Assembly: GCF_033439725.1 (NCBI RefSeq) | Contig: NW_026944392.1 | Span: 372,001-436,000 of the forward strand | Direction: 5' to 3' | DNA: 64,000 nucleotides | DNA from: Neurospora tetraspora | Lineage: Eukaryota; Ascomycota; Sordariomycetes; Sordariales; Sordariaceae | In this document: piece after piece, positions 19,632 through 32,794 of the stretch | How the letters are laid out: each line of letters starts with the position of its first letter | Position numbering within the stretch: position 1 is the stretch's first letter | Program-made: the position numbers and the translations under genes | Notes under the pieces: generated by a model | What the model saw: the letters and a program-made list of their open reading frames with translations, nothing else | Told to the model about the DNA's origin: nothing | Databases searched by the model: none

Positions 19632-22288
19632 GCTGCGCGGGACGGAGAGGCACGGGCATGATAGAGGTACCCCTCTGAGTCGAGGGTGAGCCTTTCGGGA
19701 CCGGAATGAAGGGGTTAGTTAGGTGTAAAAGGTGTATGATGACTATGATGTTGTGTTTACCAAGACGTTTGATAGACGGCGATGAGTTTGGAGCTGGTGT
19801 TCTATCAGACGGTCGTGTAGAGTAGAGAGATTGATGACTGTCTGTGCACGGCTTGAGAATGTCATTGTTGGTTCCTTTGATCTTGCAAACGGCCCGTCCC
19901 GTTGAGAATAATGATGTGCCTTGCTCACTTGAGTGCGGCCCAATGATGACCCCATATCAGACACAAAGAATGAAGCCAAGCATATTGGCAATGAAAGATG
20001 TATGAAAGGTATGGATAACCACGTGTCGTGGCACGACGATTGTCGCAAGGAATTACGCGATTACCGTGACATGAACAAGGGGGAGATCTCCAGTGCAGCT
20101 CAAGTTTCAAGTCAAAGAGGTTCCAATGCCAATGGGCATCTTGATCATCGTCAATGACTGGCTTCGTTGTCAATTGTCAAGCAAAGCACACAGTGACGCA
20201 ATGCTTTGAGGTTGTGTCTTTCGTGAATTGTGACCCAAACGGCCGTCGACGTGCAGTGGGACGTGGGAAAATTGCGGGGACCTGCAGCTGGATGCAAGGC
20301 GGGGCGGGGCGGCCGGGGGAGCACGGGGAGCCAAGGGGGGGGATCCGATGCTGCTCTCCCGGGTTTGCATATCGTGATGAGTACGTACTACACATCTGAT
20401 TGATACGATGATAGGCATTGAGGGCTTTGTCCTCCGTGAGGAGTCACAGAGGAATAAATAGTAACAAGTCGGAAGAACATCAATGGTTCCATTGCCAGGA
20501 TGAAGACGACACCGCCGTGCTGTCGTGAGGCGGTAAACAGCTGAAGGCTGAGGGACATTCCAGAGTGGATGATTTGGCAAAAAGTGGATGATAGTATCAG
20601 CCCAAAAAGGGGCTACGTTTAATCGTGGCGGAATGCGGATGGATGGTTGCCTTGCATTTTAAACTAAAACAATACGTAAGGCTGATGATGATGATGATGA
20701 TGATGAGGCATGATGCGGTGTTCATCTCATCACCATCCCAAACATGGTAGTAAGTCCAAGTCCGAGCGGTAATAGAAACCCCTTGATGAGGATCTGAGTC
20801 CAGTCTCTTGGATAAAAAAGAAGAACAGAGACAGGTACCCGTAGACCGTAGTGGCGGTGACCCACTTGGTTTAGCTTTGAGAGTAGTCTAGAGGGGGACT
20901 AGCACTCTGGAGATATGGAGAGTGGTAAGTGAAATATCGAATGTGATTCAAATGTGATTGACAGAAAGAGAATGAAAGGAGGCTTTGAACATGCATCAAC
21001 TGTTTTGTCATGACCAAACAAGGCCAATGCCACTCTTTCCACGTCTTTCCATTAAAGGTCAATGAATGTTTCAACGTTTCATGCGGGAAGCCATGGGAGG
21101 CAGTCAAGTGGACAAGAGCGAACAAGAGAACCAAAAGAGAAAGACCATCTGCACTGATGCACCTCCCGCTGCAAGGATTGACGAGGTGCGCACGGGTGCC
21201 ATGGTGCCCATGAACCCGCTGACTCCACTCATGGCCATCCATATCCACGCTGTTAGTGCGCGCAATGCGACGGTTGGCCGGCAGAGACTGTTCGGTTCAC
21301 ATCTGTTAGCTTTTCTATGTGTCCCTCCACGGTAGTGGTAACAAACCCGAAGAACTGGGGGAGTGGGCTCGACCTGGGGGAACAGGCGCCCCCGTCCTCA
21401 GGTCTGCCATCTTTCCCACCGACACCGCCCGACCGACTCGGACGACATTCCTGCTTCATTCCCTTCTCTGGTTCCTCTTGTCCTGCAACAACACTTCAGT
21501 CCCATACCAACCGACGACGACCATCACGACACCCGAGACCGACGGCGTCGTGTAATCTAGGTGGGTTTCGACTTTGCGACTGTCGCAGTCTGCCTTTCCT
21601 ACAACAAGCACTACGCCCACAGCAGCATAACAGCCATTGCAACCGGCTCAACTGGCAGCCAACCAACCGCTGCAGCCAAAAGAAGCAAACCAGCCCCCCG
21701 ACAAGTCCTGCGTTTTCGACCACCTTCCCGTCAGCTTGCGACGCCAACAATCAATCAAAACAGGAGAGGCCCCGTCGCCTTTTCTCCCCCCGATCTCACC
21801 TCCGCCCGGTCGCGCAGGTCCTTTCCTGGCCTCTGTCCCAGTACTCCAAACGACGACGTCGGCGACAAGGCCTTTTTTCCTGCGTGGTTCGAGGCTCCTC
21901 CTGCTGTCGGGTAATGCGTCACCCTCATCCTCCATCGCCATGACCCAAACTGCTTCTACCGAGAACACCTCCATCTAACGCTGGGAAGTAAAGAAAGACG
22001 CCAAGGAACCGACGACAACCATTGATCATAATTCCATTTTTCACGCGATACTCGGCTTCAACTCTGCGATATACCCTCATTTCTACGTCACGCACGCCTG
22101 CATTTCCTTGCATTCACCTTTTCGCATCACGCATATCGCATCTCGATTTCCTTCACGACAGCGACGACCGACGAGTTTTTTTTTTCCTTTGTTTACAATA
22201 CTACAACAAGCACCAAATCAACACCAGAATCATCACATGAAAGCCTGCAGACCACCATACCACATCGTACGACGATAGAACTTGCGAA
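19632..22288. other. Long intergenic stretch and ro-11 leader
   Basis: No gene I can support in 2.6 kb. A (GAT)n run lies at about 20684-20707. From about 21400 to 22288 the DNA is C/T- and CAACA-rich with short upstream open frames. It is probably promoter and long 5' UTR of the gene at 22289, perhaps with a leader intron. Confidence 0.5.
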
Positions 22289-24538
22289 ATGGCGGCCGAC
22301 GTCCCGGGATCACCGCTCGCCAAAAATGCCACGGCCGAGGAGGCCCTGGCCTGGTACAAGTCTCAGTACGAAGAGCTTGAGCAGGAACTCAAGGAATTCC
22401 AACAGTCGTCCAAGGAACTCGAGGCCGAGCTGGAAAAGGACTTGGACGCCGCCGATAAGAGAGAGCGCGCCCTACAGCAAAAGGCCGAGGGTTTATCCTA
22501 CGAGGTAGAGGAGTGGAAGGTATGTTTGGCTCTCGTTAGGCTCCCATGATGATGATCCCATCCTGTGACTGTGATGGATGTGACCCCCAACACACCCTTC
22601 ATTTCAATTAGCGCCACACCCGGCAAATACCCCCACCACCCATCTTGTCAGATGAACATCTGCTGACCCGTTTCTTCGGTACAGAGAAAATACAAAGAAT
22701 CAAAATCAGAGGCAAATGCTGCGCAAAGTGCGCTTGAGAAGGAAATCACGGCTCTGCGCGAGACCAACAGAACCCTTCAACTAAAGCTACGCGATATCGA
22801 AGTGGCCAACGATGACTTTGAGCGCCAAGCCCGAAACACGTCTTCCTCACTTGAGGACCTCGAATCCAAGTACAATGTCGCCATCGAGCGCGCCGTCATG
22901 ATGGAGGAGGAAATCAAGATTGGGGAACAAGAAAGAGAACGGCTACGCGTCGAAGCCCAGCGATTGCGCGAAGAATTGTCCGACCTCAAGATTGAAGCCG
23001 AGATCCTGCAGTCCAAGCTTAGGAAGCACCAAGCCCGCGGACATCTCACCCAGATTACCACCACGATTGCCCCCGCGCCCGCTTCACCGCTGTCGACCGC
23101 CAGCTCGCCCTTGGTTACAACTCCACCCGATACCAAGTCCCTGTCCACGATCGACACCTTGTCCGAAGTGCAAGATCCACCATCGCCGCCCATGTCGGAC
23201 GCCTCGCTGGGCAAGGGTCTTAGGGCATCTAGGAGCACCCCCGTCAAGCAGACGGCGTCTAGGCCAGGAGGGTGCAGGACACCCAAGACATCCATCTCCA
23301 AGTCAGCGGCGGCCAAGTCGTCAGCACAGGCAACCCACAAGGCCAACCGGTCCATCAGCGAGAACAACATCACGCCGAAGCCGAAGCCGCTCAGCTCGTC
23401 GACTTCCTCGCAAACGAACCGTCCTTCCAACGGCCGCTTCAACAACAACAGCTATCCTATGGTGCGCACGCCCTCGTCGAGGCCCTCTGCCGCTAGAGCC
23501 GCTGAGAGGCCACGGGCGCCGGTGCACAGGATTCCTCCGTCCAACTCTCTCACCCATATCCGAACCCTTACCGCGCAGATGCAGAAACTCGAAGCCCGTG
23601 TCCACTCTGCTCGCTCCAAGCTTCCGGCTGGTCCAGCGCAGACGCCACCTAAGCAGTCGCCGCGCTTCAACGGAGGCATTGGAGGTATTGCCGCCACGGT
23701 AGCCATGCGCGGGAAGAAGCAGCGAGGAGCTGGGGCCTCTACGCCCAACCTGCTAGAAGACGACAACGCGTCCGACATTTCCAACACGCACAGCAACCCC
23801 GACTTTCGCAGTAGCACCTTGAATCTCAGCAAGCACATCCCCCGACTTAGCACGTCAGGAGTGTCTCGTATAGCCTTCGGTCCCCTACCAATCCGCCACC
23901 CCGCCTCCGCCTCAACAACATCGACAAGCACAGCAACCGCCACAAACGTTGACTCGGAAGTCTCGCGGCCCAGCAGCCGAGCTAGTTCCTCGAGCTACGC
24001 CCGTCCGATCAGCCGAGCCGAGTCCCACTCCACAGCAGCGTCAGGGTACATGCCCTCGTCTTCCTCGCGACCTATCAGCCGGACCAGTCTACCTGGACAT
24101 GGGACACGAACTCCCGTAGGCTCGTGGCCACGCAGCTCGGGGACACTGAGTACATATGGCCACGGCCCCGCCCACAGCCAAGCGAGCATCAGCTATAGCA
24201 CAGCGGAGGAGGACGAGCTTACGGATGATGGGCAGCGGGAGTTGAGGCCAAAGACGACGCCCGCGAGGAGGAGGACAGGGACACTGAGTGCACGCGACGC
24301 CCCTGATCATCATCATACTGGTATTCCGATACCAGGAAGTGGAGGGAACAGGAGGCAGAGTGGCAGCTCGAGCGCGAGTAGGTCAAGTGTTACGGGTAGC
24401 TTGAGTCTGAGGAGGCCGAGTAATGCGGCGGCTCTAGGGCATGGGCATGGACATAGCGCGGGGTACGGACATGGACACGGATCGGTGGGAGGGAGCACGA
24501 CAGTGAGAAAGGTGGTGGATTTGGGGGAGACTTATTGA
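22289..24538 (+). CDS. ro-11: NUDE-family nuclear distribution protein RO-11
   Basis: Two exons, 22289-22519 and 22685-24538, join in phase 0 (intron 165 nt, gtatgt...acag) to give 694 aa. Residues about 15-190 are a near-continuous charged coiled coil ([18 protein letters not shown]... to LQSKLRKHQ), the hallmark of NUDE/NDEL1. This part binds the dynein regulator LIS1 (PAC1/NUDF) and dynein and acts in nuclear migration along microtubules. The rest is Ser/Pro/Arg-rich and probably disordered, as in fungal NUDE proteins. In N. crassa the NUDE homologue is RO-11, identified by ropy mutants with curled hyphae and clumped nuclei. Presence of scon-2 in the same window supports the placement. The gene has a long C/T-rich leader. 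Confidence 0.88.
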
Positions 24539-25785
24539 GGGTTATGAGGAAGTAAGAAACGGAATTTTTGGGAGGGGAGGAGCGGAGGAAACATGGATAT
24601 CGATGATATGGATATGGCATGCATATGGATATTGCTTGGAAGGGCAGAGATGAGAGGTGTGGGAGGAGGAGAGAGGAGCCAAGAGGACGAGAATGAGCAA
24701 AGAAGAAAGATGAGAGAATGGGAATTCTGATGGACAGGAAGGAGTACGGACTACTGGCTTGCTTGGTTGGCTTGCGGTTTGGCTGGTTTCAATCTCGCCT
24801 TCCCCTTCTACTCTACTCTTCTGATTTTCTCAACTTCCTGCTTGCTGCGCGACGCGCAAGAACGGCACTCTACAATAACATACAACAGTTACTACATCTT
24901 TTTAGTTTTGCTAGGTGGCTACTATCGAATTACCTACCCCACCACATTACAGCCTTTTTCAGTTTTTTTTTTTTTTAGGGCACACGTTTCTTTGGAAGGC
25001 AGATATATCGTTTCGTCAATGGAAGAATATCTGACACACACACACAGCCCTCCCTTTCTATGCACACACAACCTTTGGGACGAGAGTGACGATGATGGAT
25101 GGATGCCCGTGGTGATGGAGGAGGGAGCTTGTGGTCTTTCTTTGCCTTCATATTGCTTGCTGTATTGCCTATCGATTGACTCTTTCGATTCTGTTCGTAT
25201 GGCAGGCAGCTTGAGACTGTCGTCAACTTTGATCATCCATTTTCTACCTGCTTTTTTGCTGTTTTGCTGTTTGTTGTATGAATGGAGAAGAGCGATAGAA
25301 GTAGCCAAGACACAAGGTTGAGACCTACAGAAAATACCACATCAAGATGAGCTAACAGCATGACAACAGGTGTGAGCGTTTGGAGTCTATGAAGCAAGCG
25401 TATTCCTAAAGCTACCAACGTCTCGTCTCGTTGGACACCAGAGTTTTGACAATTAATGCAGCCCATCTCAGCCTAGCGTAGGTAATCCGGTCTCAATCAT
25501 CGGGTACCAAGCCCGGGTCCCAACTCAATCCCCCCTTTCCTGCGTTCCAGGATTCCAGCCCTTTCCGCCGACTCTCACCAACCAACCTATCCCTTACCTC
25601 AGCTCCCCTCTTCCCCGTTCGTTTAATGCACTTGCCTTCTCTCACATCCAACGCTGACTTGTCCCTTGGTCATATCACTCGAAAATTCCCATGTTTAAGA
25701 ATCTTAAGAACCTCCCATACATTCATTCTTCCTCGACCGTACCCATCCATGTTCGTAACCGCTACTTACCTCCACTTACTTACCT
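24539..25785. other. Intergenic between convergent genes
   Basis: 3' UTR of ro-11 and 3' flank of the minus-strand gene ending at 25786. It contains a T13 run near 24964 and a short CA run near 25035. No gene seen. Confidence 0.5.
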
Positions 25786-27047
25786 CTATGATTTATCCAA
25801 TGGACTAGCGCCCGGCGGCGTCGGCGCAGGCGGTCCAGGCGGTACACTCGGCGATACGCTCGGCCCAACCTGAAGATACGAACTAGTTGTACCTATAGGA
25901 CTCCCTCTAGATGGCGGGGTGGGAGCACCTCCAGGGTAAGTAAACCGCGACGGACTTGGTTCCCTGAGAGTCGAAGTCGAGGGAGGGATGTAAATACCCG
26001 GGGAAGAGGTATGCGAAGGGGGGGTGGGCGCTGTGTAGTTGTAGAGGGGGTAGTCTGGGTGGAGGCAGGTTGTTGTGTTGTTACTTGTGGTTGTGGTGCT
26101 GGGTGTTGAGGATGCGGTGGAAGTGGATGGGGTTAGATAGCTGGGGAGGGGGGTGGAAGATGAGGTGCTTGTGCTTGTGCTGGTGCTGGTGCTAGGGGCG
26201 AGGTAAGAGCTGGTGCTGGGAGCCAAATAACTAGAAGTACTCGGGGTGCTCGCCCCCAAATAAGAACTCGGCGTGTTTCCACCGCCCAAATAGTTCGATG
26301 TGCTCGTGCTCGCCCCCGAAGCCGGATACAAACTCGACCCTGACCCGCTCGACCCATACGTGCTCGACCCTCCATACGAACTACTACTCCCCGCCAAATA
26401 CCCCGACGAACTCGCGACCGGAGAATAAGAGCTAGTCATAGTAGCGGTAGGGAAGTAAGGCGAGTAAGGTGTGTAAGCCGAGCTACTGCTTGCGGGTGTA
26501 GTGGAGGAAGTGCTGGGCCCGGTGAAAATGGAAGTGGAAGTGGAAGTGGAAGTGGACGTATAAGGAGTGGAATACCCGATAGTACTAGTGCTAGGGGCTG
26601 CAGAGCGAATAGAGCGGGAAGGGGAGTAGGGGATGGTGGAGGCGGAACTGCTGGTGGTGGTGCTGCTGCTGCTGGAGGATAGGTAGGAGGAGGAGAGGGG
26701 GGAGGATGATGGCTTTTTTGGGGAGGACATTGTTGGGGTGGTGGAAGGGAAAGGTAGGTGATGAAATTTCGGGATTTGTTTTGAAGTTGAGGGCTAGCTA
26801 GGGGCATGCGTGGGTGACTGTGCTGTGGTGGAGGGTAGGTGATGAATTTTGGTTTAGTTTTCCAAGTTGAGGGGGGACTGGTTGGGTAGTATGTCTTGTT
26901 TGAAACCTTGATGGGAGACGAATGTTGAGTGCGAGATGTGTTTGTAGGACTGGGCCGAGAGTCTCCTTCTTTTAACCATTTGTCCACGAAGGGGAGATCG
27001 TACTTGAGAAGGAGCCATTTGGCAATGTCAAGACTATGGCTCGTCAT
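25786..27047 (-). CDS. Ser/Thr-rich low-complexity protein, two exons
   Basis: My model is exon 1 27047-26907 (47 codons, MTSHSLDIAKWLLLKYDLPF...) and exon 2 26793-25786, joined in phase 0 to give 382 aa. Exon 2 is a long frame rich in Ser, Thr, Pro and Tyr with STSTST runs and Tyr-Leu-containing repeats (SSYLAPSTSSYLAPS). It ends in a Pro-rich tail. The intron donor (gtttca) is weak, and the acceptor (gctag) was chosen because it alone restores the frame. The exon-2 frame could instead start at its own Met at 26730 (314 aa). There is no signal peptide, so a cell-wall role is not supported. Unknown function. Confidence 0.5.
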
Positions 27048-27882
27048 GGTGTGTTGATCTCTTGATGACACACTCACTCCCCCATGTTTGCCCCCAAGTC
27101 AGTCAAGTGCACCCAGGAAACCGCAAGATGAAGAAAGGCCACCGAGACCGGACCAACCAAGTTAAACCAAGACATTCTGGGTATAAACACTATCTGTGAG
27201 GAACTATCGATCTATGTAAACAGAAAAATCATCTCATGTACACACTTCGGGTCGGGGTAGGGCCATATCTCTAGTAGATGATGCGCCCATCCACCACCCC
27301 AGACCCCATCATCCTCCAGCGCTGGAGCCGGACCCGTCATCATCAACATTATCCAAAATGCAAGCCATAACCATGTAACCAATTTGTTTCGTTCGTTCAT
27401 CGCTTTTCCCAACCGTCCGTAATAAGTAACCCATAAGATCATGCCTAAGGAAAATCCAAAACATCGTGATGAGCCATGAAAGACACCTGCGTGTTTGTCC
27501 ATCATTCCCATGGAGACGGGAAGTTTCCTTTTCCTCTGCTTTTTGTTTTGTCACAGCTTTCTGTCGGTCGAACTGTTGAGACCTTTCTGTTCCGTTGGCG
27601 TCCTTCGCACCTTTCACACACCTTTCACGCCTCTCCTTTCTCTTCCCAGGTGTCGCATCCTTCGAACTGCTTGCTGCACCCATCACACTTCTTCTCCGGC
27701 GTCCTCTACAATAACATCCATGTCCTCCACGTTCTCTACCTCTAGGGGGGCCTACCATCTCAGCCTCAGGTTGCTACAACTACCTTTACCTAAGTAAGCA
27801 AGGTAGTTGCGCTTCCGCCAGCTTCAACAGGAGTCCCATCAGTATCACAGACAGGCCTGCTACCCCCCTAGAACCACACTCC
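27048..27882. other. Intergenic
   Basis: Promoter of the Ser/Thr-rich gene and 3' flank of the NACHT gene. Short frames on both strands lack coding character. Confidence 0.5.
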
Positions 27883-30800
27883 CTACCAGCGAATCTTGAC
27901 CACCCACGAACACCGCCCATAAGCCCTCTTGCACCAATCGCCCACCCAAAACGCGAGGTTGAACAACTTCTGCGGCACCACCGCCGCCGCCTTGGCCCCC
28001 GTCTGGCCCAAATACTTCGCATACCCCCCCTTCCCGCTCTTCGGCTCCGGTAGCCTGCGCGCAGCCCGACTTGCCTCCCTTTCTCTCCTTTCTTTATCCT
28101 CTTTCTCCTCTCGGCGCTTCATCTCCCGCGCCTCGCGGTGTCTGTTACCCGTTGTCGTAGACGTCGTAGCGGTGGTCGTCGTCGTCGCGCTCGTGGTACT
28201 CGTCGTCATGGTATTCGACCGATCTCTCATCCCGCGCCGGCCGCGCGGCCGCACCGTTTCTTGGTCCGAGTCCTCGGAGTCGTCGTTGAGTTGGCCTCTT
28301 TGCATCGCCAGCTCGAGCGGGTGCACGGGCCGTTCCATGTCGGGCTTCTTGCCGAGCGATTCGCGCGTGTAGTGCGGCGCTTTGGGCTCGACGAGGGTTT
28401 CGGTTGAGGAGCGCCGGGAGAGTGAAGGGGAGGGCGGCGCGCGCGAGTGGGGGTTGACGTCCGGGTAGAGGTCTTCGACGTCGTCGGAGTTGGGGTCGAC
28501 GAGGGTTGCTTGGGACGGGTTGATGCCGAGACCGGGGAAGGGCTCGGTTTGGCGCCGGTGGTGGGCGACGGCGCGGAAGGCGGCCGGCCAGAGGAAGTCG
28601 GCGGGGGAGGGGGCGATGGGCGTTCGTGGGGAGAGGGGAGAGAGTGGCATGCGGGGGGATACTGGGGAGAGGGGGAAGCGTTGGGAAAGTGGTGAGAGGG
28701 GGAAGCGTTGCGACAGTGGTGAGAGGGGCATGCGAGGGAGGTCGGGGAAGCGGGGGGTCTGTTGCATTTCGGGGCTCGGTTCATGCGGGCGTGGAGGAGG
28801 GGTCGGTGCCAGCTCTGGCTCGGGTTCGGGCTGCTGGGGCAAAATCGGCGAGATGGTTCCGGTCGGGCTAGGAGGCGTCGAGTTCGGTAGTTCGACAAAC
28901 GATGCCGTGGGGAGGAAGAAAATCTCATCCGGTGCCGAAGGTGGAGGGGTGTCCGGCAATGTCTGATGGTGCATCACCGGCGTCTTCGCCCTCCCGTAAT
29001 CCTCATCGACGATCTCGCCCATACTCGGCTGAGTACTGAGCATCGAGCTCTCCCGGGGGATCGGCGGCAACGGTTTATCCTCAATCGCGTCGTCCAACAA
29101 GGTGTCTCCGGACCCTGCTCTTCGTAGCGGCTTCCTTAGGATGATCTGCTCGCCCCGATCCCTCCTCGCCGGCATGATGACCGATCGCCCATCGTCATCG
29201 CTATCGTCATCATAATCGTCATCATCCTCGCTCCCATAATCATCACTATCCTCATCGAAATCATCCCCTCCCTCTCCATTCGGCCTCCTCGACTTTCTCC
29301 TCCTCCACCCCTTAGTCTTATGCACGCCCTTCAGCACTCTATGCGTCTTGCGCATAATCATGCCCAACTTCTTGCCCACCTCGTTTGTCGCGGGGCCCTT
29401 GGCGTATGGCTCCAACCATTCCAGCAGCGTCGCCTCCTCATCCTTCGCTCGGCCAGGACACTCCAACACCAGATTCTTCATGCCGGCGCCGTGCAGCACA
29501 ACCGACGGGACCTTGCTACCCTTATCGGCCCCGTTCTTGACGAAAAAGTTGGTAATCCACAACACCGCCCTCACCTTCTGATTCGGCAAAAGCTCTGTCA
29601 AGTTCTTCTTCCTCAGCGCCGGATGCACCAACACCAGAATCGCCTGGCTCGTCAGCTCCCACGCGTTCCTATGCGCCGACAGCTTGCCGCTTCCCATCGA
29701 AAAAGTAAACTCGCACATCGGGTTCGCGCCAAACTCCAGCAACGTCCGACACACCCTCGCATGCGGCTTGGTCCAGGGCACAATACAAAAGTTGCTGCTA
29801 GCCGCCGTGAGCTGCGCCCAAAGGAACAGTAACCTGGTAGCAGTGTGCGCGACCTTTGGTGGGACGTACGTCTGCTTCCCACCCTTGATCTTGTCGATCT
29901 TATTGATGAGCGTCTTGCGGGTGGATTTACGCTTCATGGTCGCTTCGATTCCCTCTTCGGCTTCCTTTAGGCGGTGTAAACAGGTGCGCAGGTATGTGGG
30001 CAAGGAGTACATGATTGCTACTACCAAGAAACCGAGATCGATCTCGCCGAGGAGGCGCTGGTTCTCTTCGTCGAGGGATGTGGACGTGGACGTGGGGTCA
30101 TTGTTGACGTAAAGCGAAGGGTAGCAGAACTGGTTGAACTCGGCTTGGACGCGGGCCATGTCGACGTCTTTCGGGCCCGTCCAGAACCAGAAGGCTTTTT
30201 GTGCCCAGTGGTGAAGGCGATGGATGTCGGACGAGGAGTTGTAGGGAGTGGTGGAGGAGAGCGCGGCAAACCAGTGCCGACTCATGGCCTGGTCGAGCCG
30301 GTCTAGGTAGCCGTCGAAGACGGGCCGTTTCTTGTACTCGGCTATGCGCGCGTACTCGAGACAGGTGCGCATGCTGTCCCACACGACGTCGCCGTCGAAG
30401 CGGGTAGTGGTGGGCATGACTCTGGCCAGGGTCAGGCAGGATCGGACGAGGTAGGCTTGCGGGTTGAAGTCGGAGCTCAAGGTGCCATAAAGGAAGTCGA
30501 TAGCAATTTGGGACTCGCGGAGAAAGTCGACGGCGGTGCGGTGGGTGAAGTCGATATATGGCTTGTGAGTCTTGTCGTCCTTGCGCGTGTGTACTTCCAA
30601 CAGCCCCAGGCAGCGACTGCTCACTCTCGCTTCGATGTCTCGAACTCTCACCTCTTCCAGATCCCAGGTCAGAGATCCTTCCGGGATCAACTTGACCTCA
30701 TCCCATACCCCTTCGGCCAACGACAACTGGATCGCGAGGACTGGGTGCTCTCGGATTTGCTGCTCAATGTCGATGCTCGCCATGACGATCCGGAACAGCT

Positions 30801-32794
30801 TGGCCGCGTTCTTTTTGTAATCTGGCGGTATCTTCTTCAGCATATGCCCATAAAGCTTCTCGATATCGCTCGGCAGCTGATCCAGCCTCTTCCGCATCTC
30901 CTTCAGGTTATCATGATGATTCTGCAACCCTTTCTGCAGCGACCGTATTACTAGCGCCACCCACAAAAACACACCCTCGGCGCGCTTGACAATCTCGTTC
31001 ACCAGCCTAAACCAGTCCTCGCCGCCCTTATCGCGCAGCTGCTCGCCCAGCATCGCCTCCGTGTACCGTCGGATATCATCCTCCGTCAGGTCCTGTAACC
31101 TCAGACTCGGACAAGACCCAAACGCCTTGGCGCACGCTTGCATCGGCCTGCTCGATACCAGGTACTTGACCCGATCTCCTCTGGTGTTGCGAATCAAGTG
31201 GATCAGCTCCTCTGGATCGCCTTGGAACTCATCAATCCCGTCGATGGCGATAAACAGGCGAAAATTTCCGACATTCGTCGCCGTGGCGTGCAGCAACCGC
31301 TCGAACCACATCCTCAGCTCCGAACCCGATGGAGTTTCCAGTTGGCCGTTGCGGCTCTTGGCGGCTTCAAGACACATCTCCGGCATGATGGTTGCTATCA
31401 GATCCGGCCTGGCACAGAGCACTTGATAGAGAAGCGACCGCATAAGGCCGGAAATGAGCCGCTGGTCGTCTGTCCCTAAATGCCAGGAGAAGAAGTTGGC
31501 GTAGATCAAGTCGTCGGATGGCCCCGCCCATCGTTGCAGGTGTTGTTGGAGGCGGCGGTCGCTGACAATGTACTTCATCAGAGTAGACTTCCCCGAGCCG
31601 GCTTTGCCTTTGATCCAGTAGCACTTGTCCTTTTCGTCTTTGCTTTCGAGGAAGGCTGACAGATTCGACCAGGGCCTGCAAATGTTGTCGAAGGTGCTGG
31701 GGTTGTTGAGGTGGGAAAACACCCAGGAAAAGGTGCTTTCGTACGGGGTCTTGACGGACTCGAACCGGTCGGTGATTTGTCGGAAGTGAAGCATGTCCAG
31801 GACGGCTTTGCTGATGGTCGCGAAGTCCTTTGTGGGGACGTGTTCCATTTCTGCTCCTGCTGGTTGACCCATGAGCCCGGGGTCGGATGAGAGGCGCAAT
31901 ACGGTGTCGAATTTGGCGTCCTCGAAGGATCCCGATTCCGATCCCTTGTTGAAATGCCCGAGTTGCTGGTGACTGCCGCTGCCATTTACCCCCATGGCCT
32001 TTGCGCGAGGATAGATGAACCTCGTCTCACCACTAGCCAGTGTGATCATAGCAGCTACAATCACTGGGTTCGGACCACCACCCTGCTTTGCCTCGGCCGC
32101 CGTTCTTGCATGCTGATCAAAGATTGGTGTGCTACTCCCCGACTTGATCCCTCTCTGGTTGAAGGCTACAATCTTGACGATGTTCTCGTTTATGCGGTGG
32201 ATGTCTTGCCGTAACTGGACAATCTCCTCTCGTTGCTGGGCTAGGTCATAGTGGTGCTGCATGCCGTAATGGTCCACTTTGGCGTTTACCATGGCGAGGA
32301 CATGGATACCCAAGTCACGCTTGAAGCCATCCAGCTTCTCCTTGAACTTGTCGAGTTCGCCTTCCGTCCTGACTGAGCCGATTGCCTCCGCTAGGGTGTT
32401 CCACCCGTAGCGGTTTGGGTCGCACTGTAATTGGTTTAGGAAGTCCTCAGCCATGTCCGTGGCTTGGTCGAGGAGAGAGTTGATGGCCTTGTTCAGGTGT
32501 CAGCAAAGAGGAGGGTGTCTGCTCATACGACGAAGGGGCACTGACCTCTTCATGCTGTATTAGGATACTTTCTGTTTCGGATGCGTTGTGAAGCCTTGGC
32601 GTGGATTTCAAGACGCGATTTACGTTGGTGAGATCGTTGAGTGCCGCTTCGAACGATTTAGATACGGCCCGAGCATTGTTGCCATTCAGGCTGCCGTTGC
32701 GGAGCCTTTTGTACTCCCCGTACACGGTAGATCCAAAGTCGATGAACTGAAGGACGGCCGATGCCAGACCTAGGGCGGTGAAAGGGTCGATCAT
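27883..32794 (-). CDS. Fungal NLR/STAND protein with NACHT NTPase
   Basis: Exon 1 32794-32546 and exon 2 32487-27883 join in phase 0 across a 58-nt intron (gtcagt...aag) to give 1617 aa. Residues 1-200 (MIDPFTALGLASAVLQFIDF...) match the N-terminal domain typical of fungal STAND proteins (Helo-like). The NACHT NTPase follows: P-loop GKAGSGKST at about 377-385, Walker B FIAIDGIDEF at about 495-504 and a YLVSSRP sensor motif at about 524. A long helical middle follows with no visible ankyrin, WD40 or TPR repeats. The C-terminus has an acidic patch (SDDYGSEDDDDYDDDSDD), tandem RFPLSPLSQ-type repeats and a Lys/Arg/Glu-rich tail. Such proteins are intracellular sensors, several acting in heterokaryon incompatibility. 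Which trigger or cell-death output applies is not visible. Confidence 0.88.
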
